Of a stretch of DNA of 64,000 nucleotides, positions 19,286-29,112 are shown piece by piece. Source of the stretch: Persicobacter psychrovividus (GTDB taxonomy: Bacteria > Bacteroidota > Bacteroidia > Cytophagales > Cyclobacteriaceae); contig NZ_AP025296.1 in the NCBI RefSeq assembly GCF_036492425.1, positions 62,001-126,000 of the forward strand, given 5' to 3'. How positions within the stretch are numbered: position 1 is the first letter of the stretch; every line of letters begins with the position of its first letter. A program made the position numbers and the translations under genes. Below the pieces are notes generated by a model that saw only the letters and a program-made list of their open reading frames with translations, was not told the DNA's origin and ran no database searches.

Positions 19286-19510
19286 CGTTGTGTCTTATTT
19301 GGATCCTCTTCCTCAAGAGGAAGAAAGGGCCATTAAAATTAATAATTAAGATTTTTAATAAGCCAAAAGTAGACCAATAAAGAGCAGTGGAAGTGCATTG
19401 GGTGGGGGCAACAAATTTTTAAGTGCACCGAAGTTTCGATTGTCCTGTTTTTTAATCTGTAAATTTGTTGTGGTTCAAGTTAGAATTCAAGAAACGAAAA
19501 AATATACCAT

Positions 19511-19540
19511 AAAAAAAAGCTGCACAATGGCAGCTTTTTC
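19511..19540 (-). terminator. terminator after the T9SS protein gene
   Basis: Stem AAAAAGCTGC / GCAGCTTTTT with a 6-nt loop; on the minus strand it is followed by a T tract. It lies 20 bp after the stop codon at 19560. Confidence 0.9.
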
Positions 19541-19559
19541 AATATTGTTTAGTGTGAAT

Positions 19560-22500
19560 CTACTCAATTATTATTTTGGTAACTATTGAATGATTGTGCT
19601 GAGTAACCTCAACAAAATACACCCCTGATGGTAAGTGTTTAACATCAATCCCATCTGTTTCAATTACTGTTTTTTCCAGCCATTTACGTCCAGAAATATC
19701 CAATAATTTTACCTGAGCAGTGCCCTGAAGCTTAATATTCAGAATATCCTTCACAGGGTTTGGATAAATGCTAACCTTGCGTGCATCGTCATTACTTAAT
19801 ACGCTTATTGTTATGCTTAGACCAGCACTGGCTTCTGACATAAAATGCGTTTCCGTTTCCGCTACCCGCTGGTAGAATATATAAGTATTGTCAACTGATA
19901 AGCCTGTAAAGGACGACTCTGCCTGCCAATCACCATCATCCATCTTATATTCATAGCCTTCCGTGTGAAGAAGCTCTACGCTGTTATCATCTGAAGAATC
20001 CAACACAGGTATGCTTGGCGCTGTTTGAGTGGCTTTTGTTACGGCCTCTTCGTCTTCATACATCAATTTTCCATAGGTTTCGGAAGAAGCAACATCTACA
20101 CTTATGACTGCATTAATATCATCCGAAGTTAATATATATGTTTTAGATTCTGCGCCTTCTATTTGGTCACCATTCCTGTACCATTTGATCTCCTGAGCTG
20201 TGAAGTTTTGCCCTTCGATCTCCAAAGTGAGTAATGAACCAAAAACGCGTGAACCATCAATACTTAATTGCCCAGCAATAAATTCTTTCTCCATGTTAAA
20301 TGTTAACGCCTCACTTGCTGGCGACGGAGCATGTGTTTCGGTCTCCATTAATCGCTGATAGAACAAATAAGCTTCACCAACTGTCAGGCCTGAAAACTCC
20401 GGATCTGACTGCCAATCGCCTTCATTCAATTTATATTCATAACCTTCGTGACTTTGAAGCCATAGTTTACCATTATTCATCATTACAATGACCGGCGACT
20501 CCGGCGCCATTGTACTTATTTTATGAATTTCAGTATCAGAAATACCGGTTAATGTCCCTTGCTTTTCTGGACTAATCGCCCTTACCTTTATATATTTTCC
20601 TATATCTTCCTTTACAAGGGTATATCGCACCGATGTCGCTCCAATAATTGGCTCACTACCTCTGTACCATTGCAGTTGAATATCGGTACTATTTACCTGA
20701 TCTAAAGTCACCATAAGCTCTTGATCAAAAATAAGGTCTCCTGAAATTGCCAAAGAACCTTCTAATTTATTTTCTTCTATTGACTCAGTGAGCTCCCACC
20801 GGTAAGATCCAGTGGTAAAATCTCCTCCATAATTGATATAAAATATATCCCCGATTTCAACATCCAACGTTAATTCTTGCTGATAACCACAATTATCATC
20901 TGCAAAATCATATAGATTTTCACAATCAGTAAATACTCTGAGGTAAGTATCTTCAGTCGTCAAATCGCAAGTAGAAATTGTGATTTCCCCATTGTGAAAA
21001 GCTTCATAAATATACCACTGATCTCTTTCATCCCGATTATCAGCGAAATTAATTCCTGCTGTAGCGGAAAGCGGTGCCTTACAGTGTTCTCCTGCTTCGT
21101 ATTCATCAATTTTGTTGATAGTCCATTCAGCAGATTCCCCTGATACTACCCTAAAAATATATGTTTCACCAACTTCTGCATAAAAATCAAAAGATTCATT
21201 CGAAGGTTTTAAATAATATGCACTTTCAAAATCAAGGTATTCCGAGCATCCACTCATGAGGTAAAAAGAGGTGGGATTTCCGTTCGTCAAAGATACTGTC
21301 GTTTTTCCTTCTTCCTCTGCAGTAAAACTAAACCAATTAACGTGATTGTTGCCCATTTGAACGGTATCAGAGGTTGTCAAGGTACGGGCCACACCACAGT
21401 ATTCCCCATTTGATATCCCATCAACCTCTTCGATTGATACATTCCCCTCGCCAAACTCTCTAAAAAAGACCAAATAATTTTGTCCAGCTTGCGCATAAAA
21501 AGTCAATGGCTGATGTCCTTCCTCTGAGTTACAATCAAAATTCTTCAATTCAACAATATCCCCTTCATCACAACCGGTAATCACTTTAACGAATGGCTCC
21601 TCTCCGTTATCAATGCCAGAACACTCAGGTGTAATTTGGATTGGTCCATCATTCTCTGCGGTAAATGAAAGCCACGCAGCTCCCTCATTGTTAAATGTTC
21701 CAAGGCTAACATGCTTGGGTAGATCACAAACATCTCCGGCTGCTAAAGGCCTTTCACTCAACTCAACAGTGGCGTCTTGGTCTATTCCACAGCGCAGAAG
21801 ATACGATTCTCCTGCAGTAACCTCAAATCTATTATTAATTACCCCATCTGAGATATAGGAACAATCAAAGTCATAACGAGTAATACGTCCACTTTCGCTA
21901 AGGTTAACTTCGACAACCCCTGAAGAAGTAGCCGTGTACTCCAACCATAAATCATATTCTGCATGTGGATTCGAATAAACTACTGACATTTCTGCATCAA
22001 GAGGATCGTCACAAAATGCCCCTACAAGGCTTTCGGTGGATGATTGCCAGCCTTGGCTTTCTCCAGAAACGGGTGCGCTGATTTGAATCATCACAACCTC
22101 TCCACTCGACAAATCAATTGAAAGGCTATCTTGACTTTCCTCAGTAGGAGAGCTACTATTACAACTCCAAAAAGCTTTAATTTCTGCTTCAGTATCGTTC
22201 GGTTTTTTAATCTTTAACCTGGTGGCTTCTGAAGCTTGGTAAGCATACCAAACTGTATGTAGCGGACTGTTAATATGTGGATTAAAGTTCCCGATAGATA
22301 ATTCAATAGCGTCATTACAAACTGCTCCCTCACCTACTTCTTCATCAATCTGAATGATATTAAAAGAGAGGTCTGATTGAACCGAACGACGATCGTCGAC
22401 CTCGGCTTTGATAAGAAAAGTTTCTTGATCATCGCTAAAAAAAGTCAGCATATCATTGGGTGTAGTTTGAGATGGATTACGGGTACTGCAATCATCATAA

Positions 22501-23072
22501 ACCGTAAACTCTATCGAAACATCCTGAATTTCATTATATTCTATCCCGAAATATCCTTTAGAATAATCGTCCACCAAAAAATATTTAGTTGTTAACCCAG
22601 CAGAAATTGTTTGCTCTCCTAAATTAACCACTTCAGGATATGTACAGTTTATGCCCTCAAAATAATCCACAACATCTAATTTCCATGGGTAAACCATTGT
22701 TTCTGAAGTGAGGTAGTCATCCCGCCATCTAATAAAAATTGTTTCCCCGGCAAGTACTCGGTGTTCAATGTACGACTGATAGGTTCCATTATAATCATCG
22801 TTTCTTTTGATAATGGTTTCACAGTCTGAGAAAATCTCTAAATAAGAATCTACATTTGAGGTGTAACCATAGGTGTAGATAGATACCAATTGATCCGTTT
22901 CTGCAGTATATGAAAACCATTGGTTTTCATCTGCCCTATGATCAGATATATTCTCGCCAACAACAGCCACATAGGGTTCCTCACAGCTTGCCCCTTCATT
23001 TTGAGCATAAGTGATTATTGGCATGAATAGCAAAGTCATCCACGCAAATAGCAGGTAAAGTTTAAGTTTCAT
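19560..23072 (-). CDS. T9SS-exported multidomain protein (PPC-like repeats, Ig-like domains)
   Basis: The 1170-residue protein has a signal peptide (1-23, ending ITYAQ). Up to about residue 765 there are repeated segments of roughly 100-120 residues, each with a W.SYTA/WFSFTAE/WYIYEA motif and Cys pairs, resembling bacterial pre-peptidase C-terminal (PPC) domains. Ig-like segments follow (IKWYRNGDQIEGAESKTY pattern, twice). Between and after them is a twice-repeated module with YEYK(L/M)(N/D)(E/D)GDWQ(S/A) and FYQR(L/V).ETETH. The last 70 residues are a type A T9SS sorting domain (SIYPNPVKDILNIKL, SGVYFVEV, TKIIIE). No catalytic motif is found. It is probably a cell-surface or secreted binding protein. 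It is monocistronic, with its own terminator. Confidence 0.88.
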   Translation of the reverse strand: MKLKLYLLFAWMTLLFMPIITYAQNEGASCEEPYVAVVGENISDHRADENQWFSYTAETDQLVSIYTYGYTSNVDSYLEIFSDCETIIKRNDDYNGTYQSYIEHRVLAGETIFIRWRDDYLTSETMVYPWKLDVVDYFEGINCTYPEVVNLGEQTISAGLTTKYFLVDDYSKGYFGIEYNEIQDVSIEFTVYDDCSTRNPSQTTPNDMLTFFSDDQETFLIKAEVDDRRSVQSDLSFNIIQIDEEVGEGAVCNDAIELSIGNFNPHINSPLHTVWYAYQASEATRLKIKKPNDTEAEIKAFWSCNSSSPTEESQDSLSIDLSSGEVVMIQISAPVSGESQGWQSSTESLVGAFCDDPLDAEMSVVYSNPHAEYDLWLEYTATSSGVVEVNLSESGRITRYDFDCSYISDGVINNRFEVTAGESYLLRCGIDQDATVELSERPLAAGDVCDLPKHVSLGTFNNEGAAWLSFTAENDGPIQITPECSGIDNGEEPFVKVITGCDEGDIVELKNFDCNSEEGHQPLTFYAQAGQNYLVFFREFGEGNVSIEEVDGISNGEYCGVARTLTTSDTVQMGNNHVNWFSFTAEEEGKTTVSLTNGNPTSFYLMSGCSEYLDFESAYYLKPSNESFDFYAEVGETYIFRVVSGESAEWTINKIDEYEAGEHCKAPLSATAGINFADNRDERDQWYIYEAFHNGEITISTCDLTTEDTYLRVFTDCENLYDFADDNCGYQQELTLDVEIGDIFYINYGGDFTTGSYRWELTESIEENKLEGSLAISGDLIFDQELMVTLDQVNSTDIQLQWYRGSEPIIGATSVRYTLVKEDIGKYIKVRAISPEKQGTLTGISDTEIHKISTMAPESPVIVMMNNGKLWLQSHEGYEYKLNEGDWQSDPEFSGLTVGEAYLFYQRLMETETHAPSPASEALTFNMEKEFIAGQLSIDGSRVFGSLLTLEIEGQNFTAQEIKWYRNGDQIEGAESKTYILTSDDINAVISVDVASSETYGKLMYEDEEAVTKATQTAPSIPVLDSSDDNSVELLHTEGYEYKMDDGDWQAESSFTGLSVDNTYIFYQRVAETETHFMSEASAGLSITISVLSNDDARKVSIYPNPVKDILNIKLQGTAQVKLLDISGRKWLEKTVIETDGIDVKHLPSGVYFVEVTQHNHSIVTKIIIE

Positions 23073-23498
23073 AGAGTTAAAAATTAGGTTAATGTTATTT
23101 CTTTAATGAACTCACGTGGCTACTAATATAGGGTGATATTAAAAAGCCATAAACGAATATAGATAATAAAATATTATTTTCAATTCAATTTAAACTATAT
23201 TCTAAACCTAAAAGACACTACTACCATATTATTATATCCCGAAAAAACAAATACAGACATCGACTTTATTGATTACTTAACATTTTATTACATAGAGTCA
23301 TGTAAATCAACAACACCTTATTATTGTGTTACAGTCATTTACAAATCCTAAAGTATTGACTGATATCATGAATTTAACTTAGTAAAATAACACATCACCT
23401 TGATAGTGTAGATCAGCGATGTCTAAATAGCCTTCAAACACAAAAAAAGCCAAAGACCCTTGAAAAGAACCTTTGGCTTAAACTGAACGGGGTCAGTT
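23073..23498. other. intergenic region, promoter of the T9SS protein and end of the SPFH gene
   Basis: The 426 bp hold the 5' region of the leftward T9SS gene and the terminator of the next leftward gene. Nothing else is seen; the DNA is very AT-rich. Confidence 0.5.
23442..23480 (-). terminator. terminator after the SPFH gene
   Basis: AAGCCAAAG at 23448-23456 pairs with CTTTGGCTT at 23471-23479; on the minus strand a run of T follows. It lies about 20 bp after the stop codon. Confidence 0.9.
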
Positions 23499-24821
23499 TT
23501 AATTTTCTGTTTTTAGTTGTTTGGCCATTGCTGCACCAATCAGACTTTCCAAAGGTGTGCTTGCACCTTTGCCGCCACTGCCTCCGATGATCATTGTTTC
23601 GGGGAATTTGATTTTAGCAATTTCAGCCGCCACTTTAATATCCCTGTTCAGTTCCATTTGAAGTTTCACTTCCGGTGTAATACCGGCGGTAACTTTTTTA
23701 GAGATTTCATAGGCCTCAGCATCTGCTGTTACTTTTTGCTTTTGAGCGTTAAGGCGCTCGGTTTCCAAAGCAATCGCTGCCAATTTTTTATTGGTTTCCT
23801 CTTGCTTCAGCTTGGTTTCAATAGCAATAAGGGCTTTAACCTGCTCTTTCTCCTGTGTTACACGTTCAGCCGCTTTATCCCGCTCCCCCTGTGCTACAAT
23901 ACGCTGCTGCTCCGCTTTCGCTGTTTCAATTTTTTGTTGCTCAAGCTGGCGTTTTGCCGACTCGTCACGCTGCGCTTCAAGGCGTTGCTTAAAGGTAGAT
24001 TCCAGGTCTATTTTATCCACAATCACCTGAGAAACGATAATGTTGTTTTCAGACAACTCATGTGGAATACGCTTTGGAATACCATTTTCAAGGATCTTTT
24101 CTACATGATAACTGGTCTGAATTTCCTTGATGGTCCGTTGGCGATTTGTCATTTCAATCTCATGAAATACTGTATCTCTGGCCTCAATTTTATTTACCGC
24201 ATAAGTCCCATGTTTTAACTGCTCCTCAAAAGTCTGACGAAAGGATTGTGCCTCTCCTGAAATATAATTTTGAGCCGCAAACATATAGCCCGTGTTAATC
24301 AACTGCTCGCGTACCGTTGGGATAATGGTGTTGTTGACAAGGTTGCTCATCGTACGGTATTTGACAGCCAGCTGAACAAAGGTGCTTTCGTCTTCAGGTA
24401 ACTGAAAGCGTAGGGATACATGCCCCAAAGCGGTTACCTGGTCAATAAACCGAACCGGTATGGGTGACATGATGCCTTCAAGTTCATTTTCATCCGACTC
24501 CGTGGATTTACTGACCACCTTTACATCAATATATTTCTGCCATTTGTCAATCTTGGCAAATCCCCGCCATTTTATCCCTTGCTCCATAACGGCACTCATA
24601 TGCCCAGTGGGGGAAACAAGCAGGTAATTAAAACCACGGTCAGCAAAAAAAAACAATGATTTGAATAACATCAGTAACAATCCAATGCTCATCAATACAT
24701 AAGCATGAACACTGGTAATTCCGCGAAGTAAAACAGGCAGACGGTCTTCTGTATCCAATTTTGAAAGTACAAAAGCTCCCATCGCCAACAATAAGGCCAA
24801 GATGCCTAAAAAAGTTGTCAT
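23499..24821 (-). CDS. SPFH/Band-7 (prohibitin-like) membrane protein
   Basis: The 440-residue protein has two N-terminal hydrophobic segments (about 4-20 and 39-58). An SPFH domain (about 65-255) follows, then a long charged coiled coil (about 265-385) rich in Lys, Glu, Gln and Ala, and a short Gly-rich end. SPFH proteins form large ring-like membrane assemblies that influence membrane domains or protease activity. No NfeD-type or FtsH-type partner is adjacent, so its partner here is unknown. It is flanked by a terminator downstream and a 620-bp divergent spacer upstream. Confidence 0.87.
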   Translation of the reverse strand: MTTFLGILALLLAMGAFVLSKLDTEDRLPVLLRGITSVHAYVLMSIGLLLMLFKSLFFFADRGFNYLLVSPTGHMSAVMEQGIKWRGFAKIDKWQKYIDVKVVSKSTESDENELEGIMSPIPVRFIDQVTALGHVSLRFQLPEDESTFVQLAVKYRTMSNLVNNTIIPTVREQLINTGYMFAAQNYISGEAQSFRQTFEEQLKHGTYAVNKIEARDTVFHEIEMTNRQRTIKEIQTSYHVEKILENGIPKRIPHELSENNIIVSQVIVDKIDLESTFKQRLEAQRDESAKRQLEQQKIETAKAEQQRIVAQGERDKAAERVTQEKEQVKALIAIETKLKQEETNKKLAAIALETERLNAQKQKVTADAEAYEISKKVTAGITPEVKLQMELNRDIKVAAEIAKIKFPETMIIGGSGGKGASTPLESLIGAAMAKQLKTEN

Positions 24822-25442
24822 AGTTGATGAAAGGTTAATTTGACCATGAAATAAACAGAGAATACTCTATAGTCAAAATGATTAAATTTTCCTTAAATAT
24901 AATCAATGTTGACAAATATACGTTGAGATTTAATATCAAAAACCACAAATATTCTATGAAATTTAGTATAAGGTTTTTTAATACTAACTGGTCATGTCCA
25001 AAATTTATGTCACTTAAATCCTACCGATCACCGCCCGCTTTCTGCATTCCAAATTTCGATCAATGTATTTCCGTAAAATAAGTCAGTAACCAAAATTAGC
25101 CCACGCCTCCCCCAAAAAACTACACCATACCACCAATAGCATTATGTTAAATAAATGTCCCCTATAATTTTTTTCTTTATTAATGATCCACTGTGAAAAA
25201 CAATAAAAGCTGTCAAATACCCCCCTATTGAATCGAAAGACCGATCAATATCGCATTTCAGGCGAGATGGCAAAAGACCGTCAGCTGGTGAAGCTATGGA
25301 TGCCTGTTCCCAAAATTTCCGGATAAAACAGCGACTGCCCTACATATTATTCAAAGATCACATCCTCATGAAAAGCTTTGGTGAGAATAGTCACTGAAAT
25401 TTATTTCAGATATATTGATATTGGTTGTATACTAATACCGCC
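24822..25442. other. divergent spacer upstream of the sulfate transporter gene
   Basis: This holds the divergent promoters of the SPFH gene (leftward) and the SulP gene (rightward). A 19-codon frame at 25267-25326 and a 67-codon frame at 24878-25081 are open but not protein-like. I see no known sulfur-responsive riboswitch. Confidence 0.4.
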
Positions 25443-27185
25443 ATGAAACTAAAAACCTATCTTCCAATCAGCAATTGGCTCCCCACTTATAAAAGGGCAC
25501 AACTCAGCGGCGACCTTTCTGCTGGTGTGACCGTGGGTGTAATGCTCATCCCTCAAGGAATGGCCTATGCCATGATTGCCGGTTTGCCTCCTGTTTACGG
25601 TTTATATGCTGCACTGATCCCCCAGCTAATGTATGCGCTCTTCGGGACTTCCCGTCAGCTTGCGGTAGGTCCGGTGGCCATGGATTCCCTGCTCGTCGCT
25701 GCAGGTTTATCCACTTTGGCGATCCAGGGAACTGAAAACTACATTGCCCTCGCCCTGCTGCTTTCCTTTATGGTAGGTAGTATTCAACTGATTTTCGGTC
25801 TACTCAAAATGGGATTTTTAGTCAACTTTCTCTCAAAACCCATCATTAGCGGATTTACCATTGCTGCCGCACTTATTATCGGTATCAACCAGTTGAGGCA
25901 TGTCTTGGGGGTATCGCTTCCAGTCCAAAACCATCCGATAGAACTCCTATACCATACACTTTTGAACCTTCCGCAAATACATTGGCCAACCTTTATAATG
26001 GCCATCGCAGGTATATTGCTAATGGTCGGGCTAAAAAAAATTCATCGATCGATACCCTCCGCACTGGTTGTTGTGGCCTTGAGTATTTTAGTCGTACAAT
26101 TTGGGAATCTGGAAACAAGGGGTGTGCAGATCATCGGAACAATTCCTTCAGGCTTGCCCTCATTTGCGTTACCATTCCATACTTTAGACATGATCTACGA
26201 ATTACTACCCATCGCATTTACCGTGGCGATGGTCGCATTTATGGAGTCCATTGCCGTCGCAAAATCGATACAAGCAAAACATGCCGACACCTATCAGATC
26301 AATAATAACCAGGAACTGATCGGTCTTGGGATCAGTAATATGGCAGGTTCATTTTTCGGTGCCTACCCTACCGCTGGAGGCTTTGGCCGTTCAGCAGTGA
26401 ATAATGAAGCAGGTGCCCAGACCAATATGGCCAATATCATCAGTGCTGCGCTTGTCGCCATGACTTTACTCTTTTTTACAGAGCTGTTTTTCTATCTTCC
26501 AAAAGCCATTTTAGGGGCCATTATTTTGGTGGCAGTAACGAAACTAATTGATTTGGACTATCTGAAATATTTATGGCGATCGAGTAAAGAAGATTTCCTG
26601 CTGTTGAGCCTTACTTTCCTTATTACCCTCATTTGGGGTGTAAAAGCAGGAATTATGGGAGGAGTACTCTGTGCCCTGTTAGCCCTAATCCGCAGAACTG
26701 CTTATCCGCATATCGCTGTTTTGGGGCGTTTGGCCTCGACGGATGACTACCGAAATGTACGTCGGTTTAAACAGACTGAACAAGATCCTGCGGTGCTAAT
26801 TATCCGTCAGGATGCCGCAATGCACTTTGCCAATATTGCTATATTTACAGCAACACTTCAGGAAGAAATTCTGAAGAAAGGGGCGCCTTTAAAATTAATC
26901 ATTCTTCATTGTGGAAGCATTCCTCATATCGACACCACCGCATTACAAAGCCTGGAGTTATTGGTCACTTCCATGAAAAAGCAACAAATAGCAGTATATT
27001 TTACCCATGTGATTGGCCCAGTACGCGATCTGTTTGTGAAGTCCAATTTTTTGCACAACATTGGAGAAGATCATTTTTTCAGCGATGTTACCACCGCCGT
27101 CGATTATTTCTATCAGCAACACAAAACAAGAAACCCTGCCAAATTACAGATTGCAATGCAAAGTAATGTCAGGCCTGAAAAATAA
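25443..27185 (+). CDS. SulP-family anion (sulfate) transporter with STAS domain
   Basis: The protein is about 580 residues. I take the ATG at 25443, six codons inside the longest frame, because MKLKTYLPISNWLPTY is the normal SulP beginning. The SulP transmembrane domain (about 20-420) has the signature LSAGVTVGVMLIPQGMAYAMIAGLPPVYGLY and the conserved FGAYPTAGGFGRSAVNNEAGA. The C-terminal STAS domain (about 440-555) includes LIILHCGSIPHIDTTALQSLE. SulP proteins move sulfate, bicarbonate or other anions. The next gene, 24 bp downstream, encodes a persulfide-dioxygenase-like enzyme with rhodanese domains, so sulfate or another sulfur oxyanion is the likely substrate. Confidence 0.92.
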   Translation: MKLKTYLPISNWLPTYKRAQLSGDLSAGVTVGVMLIPQGMAYAMIAGLPPVYGLYAALIPQLMYALFGTSRQLAVGPVAMDSLLVAAGLSTLAIQGTENYIALALLLSFMVGSIQLIFGLLKMGFLVNFLSKPIISGFTIAAALIIGINQLRHVLGVSLPVQNHPIELLYHTLLNLPQIHWPTFIMAIAGILLMVGLKKIHRSIPSALVVVALSILVVQFGNLETRGVQIIGTIPSGLPSFALPFHTLDMIYELLPIAFTVAMVAFMESIAVAKSIQAKHADTYQINNNQELIGLGISNMAGSFFGAYPTAGGFGRSAVNNEAGAQTNMANIISAALVAMTLLFFTELFFYLPKAILGAIILVAVTKLIDLDYLKYLWRSSKEDFLLLSLTFLITLIWGVKAGIMGGVLCALLALIRRTAYPHIAVLGRLASTDDYRNVRRFKQTEQDPAVLIIRQDAAMHFANIAIFTATLQEEILKKGAPLKLIILHCGSIPHIDTTALQSLELLVTSMKKQQIAVYFTHVIGPVRDLFVKSNFLHNIGEDHFFSDVTTAVDYFYQQHKTRNPAKLQIAMQSNVRPEK

Positions 27186-27209
27186 AACACCCATAACAAA
27201 CCACAAACC

Positions 27210-28616
27210 ATGAAAATAGAACAGATTTATACCGGATGCCTGGCGCAAGGTGCCTACTACATCGAATCGGCAGGAGAAGCCGCAATCATTGACCCTTTAA
27301 GGGAGTCGCAACCCTATATCGAAAAAGCAGGACAGGCAAAGATAAAATACATTTTTGAAACGCATTTTCATGCGGATTTCGTCTCTGGACATGTGAGTCT
27401 CGCCGAGAAAACCGGGGCTTCCATCGTATTTGGACCGCTTGCAGATACGGCATTCACTTCCATAACAGCCAAAGATGGTCAAGAATTTGAGGTCGGGAAA
27501 GTGAAAATAAAAGTGCTGCATACTCCAGGACACACGGCGGAATCGTCCACATTTTTACTGATCAATGAGGAAGGAGAAGAACATGCGATCTTTACCGGCG
27601 ACACCCTCTTTATTGGCGATGTTGGCCGACCTGACTTAGCGGTAAAATCTGACCTGACGGCCGAGGACCTCGCTGGTATGCTGTATGAATCCCTCAGGAA
27701 TAAAATTATGCCCCTGCCTGATCATATTTTGGTGTACCCCGCCCATGGCGCCGGCTCAGCCTGTGGCAAAAATATGAGCAAAGAAACCTATGACCTGCTC
27801 GGGCATCAGAAGCAGGTAAATTATGCCCTGCGTGCCGATATGACCAAAGAGGAGTTCGTTGCAGCGGTAACCCATGGACTGCCTGCCGCACCACAATATT
27901 TCCCGAAAAATGTGGCACTGAATAAGGGGGGCTATGAAGATCTTGAGCGCGTGATGCTGCGAGGAAATATCGCGTTGAATCCTGCTGATTTTTTGCTGAA
28001 GGCACAAGCAACCAACGCCCTGACACTCGATACAAGAGCTCCACAGCGGTTTAAAGATGGCCACATTCCCAACAGCATCAATATTGGTATTGATGGCGGA
28101 TTTGCCCCGTGGGTAGGGGCGCTGATCCTGGATTTAAAGCAGCCGATCCTTATTGTTGCTGAGGAAGGGCGATCCGAAGAAATTATCACCCGCCTTTCTC
28201 GCGTGGGTTATGATCAGACCATCGGTTACCTTGAAGGGGGAATCGATGCCTGGAAAGCTGCCGGTCAAACCATTCAGACAATCACCTCCATTTCCGCAAC
28301 GGAATTTTCTGAGCTGCTGACGGCTACTGAGTCCGTGCTCGACGTTCGAAAAACAGGGGAATACCTTTCAGAACATATCGATCTTGAGGGGGTGATCAGT
28401 GCGCCACTGGATACGATCAACGACTGGTGGCCTACGCTCGATAAAAACAAAACCTACTACGTGCACTGTGCTGGAGGTTACCGTTCGATGATCACAGCTT
28501 CTATTCTAAAATCAAGGGGCATTGATCGCATCATTGACATTGCCGGAGGATTTAAGGCGATTAAAGCCACCAATGTACCGAAAACTACTGCGGTGTGTCC
28601 GTCCACTTTGAGGTAA
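27210..28616 (+). CDS. MBL-fold hydrolase fused to two rhodanese domains (persulfide dioxygenase-like)
   Basis: The 468-residue protein has an N-terminal metallo-beta-lactamase fold of the ETHE1/persulfide dioxygenase type, with metal ligands in THFHADFVSGH (H52, H54, D56, H61), HTPGHTAES, FTGDTLFIGDVGRPDL and VYPAHGAGS. Two rhodanese domains follow. The first (about 265-350) lacks the catalytic Cys (IVAEEGRSEE where Cys would be) and is probably inactive. The second (about 370-460) has it (VHCAGGYRS). The enzyme probably oxidises glutathione- or protein-bound persulfide and moves the sulfane sulfur. It forms an operon with the SulP gene, so sulfur oxidation and export or import of the resulting anion may be linked. 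Confidence 0.9.
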   Translation: MKIEQIYTGCLAQGAYYIESAGEAAIIDPLRESQPYIEKAGQAKIKYIFETHFHADFVSGHVSLAEKTGASIVFGPLADTAFTSITAKDGQEFEVGKVKIKVLHTPGHTAESSTFLLINEEGEEHAIFTGDTLFIGDVGRPDLAVKSDLTAEDLAGMLYESLRNKIMPLPDHILVYPAHGAGSACGKNMSKETYDLLGHQKQVNYALRADMTKEEFVAAVTHGLPAAPQYFPKNVALNKGGYEDLERVMLRGNIALNPADFLLKAQATNALTLDTRAPQRFKDGHIPNSINIGIDGGFAPWVGALILDLKQPILIVAEEGRSEEIITRLSRVGYDQTIGYLEGGIDAWKAAGQTIQTITSISATEFSELLTATESVLDVRKTGEYLSEHIDLEGVISAPLDTINDWWPTLDKNKTYYVHCAGGYRSMITASILKSRGIDRIIDIAGGFKAIKATNVPKTTAVCPSTLR

Positions 28617-29112
28617 GTAAAATTACAACGGAAGGAGGGAATCATCCGCCAACGGAAGCCCCCTCCTTCTATCTCCTACAGCAATACCGAAATTACTGCC
28701 CGCCCATAAACTGCAAAAAATGCATTTTTATAGGCCCTGATGATTCATTTTTCTTAACACTTCCTTTTTTCAGCTTCATGTAATAAATCATGACCTAAAC
28801 CACCAAATTTAAGCTGCTCACCCACGGGAGGCCCACTCTCACCTACCCTTCTTTGTCCACAGCCGCCAATCGCCAAAAATAAAATTATCTCCTGAATTAA
28901 TATAGGAGAAAATTCCCGCGGAGCTTCTCTCGGTTTTCGTGGTACAGCACCGCTAAAAACTTTCCCCACAGATCTTCATTATTGTCGCGCATACTCTGCT
29001 TTTACCCCTCAGCCCATTTTTAACTTCTCTTTTTTTATAATATCGAATAAAGAAGGCTCAGCCCTGTACATACATTCTTGGTAATGAACCCAATTTCAAA
29101 CCAAAACTTAAA
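28617..29112. other. intergenic region
   Basis: About 500 bp without a supported gene, between the sulfur operon and the giant exported glycan-active protein gene. It begins with a hairpin described separately; the remainder should contain the promoter of the 29.1-kb gene. Confidence 0.45.
28632..28670 (+). terminator. possible terminator hairpin after the sulfur operon
   Basis: GAAGGAGGG at 28632-28640 pairs perfectly with CCCTCCTTC at 28662-28670 (9-bp stem, 21-nt loop). There is no clear T tract, so a processing or attenuating hairpin is an alternative. Confidence 0.4.

Noticed and set aside
24822-25442. Possible sulfur-responsive riboswitch before the SulP gene
   Set aside because: I looked for a compact conserved hairpin set before the start codon and saw none that matched a known SAM- or sulfur-related class.
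28754-28969. 71-codon minus-strand frame before the GH74-like gene
   Set aside because: Composition is not protein-like, it has no neighbour on its strand, and it sits in the expected promoter region of the large gene.
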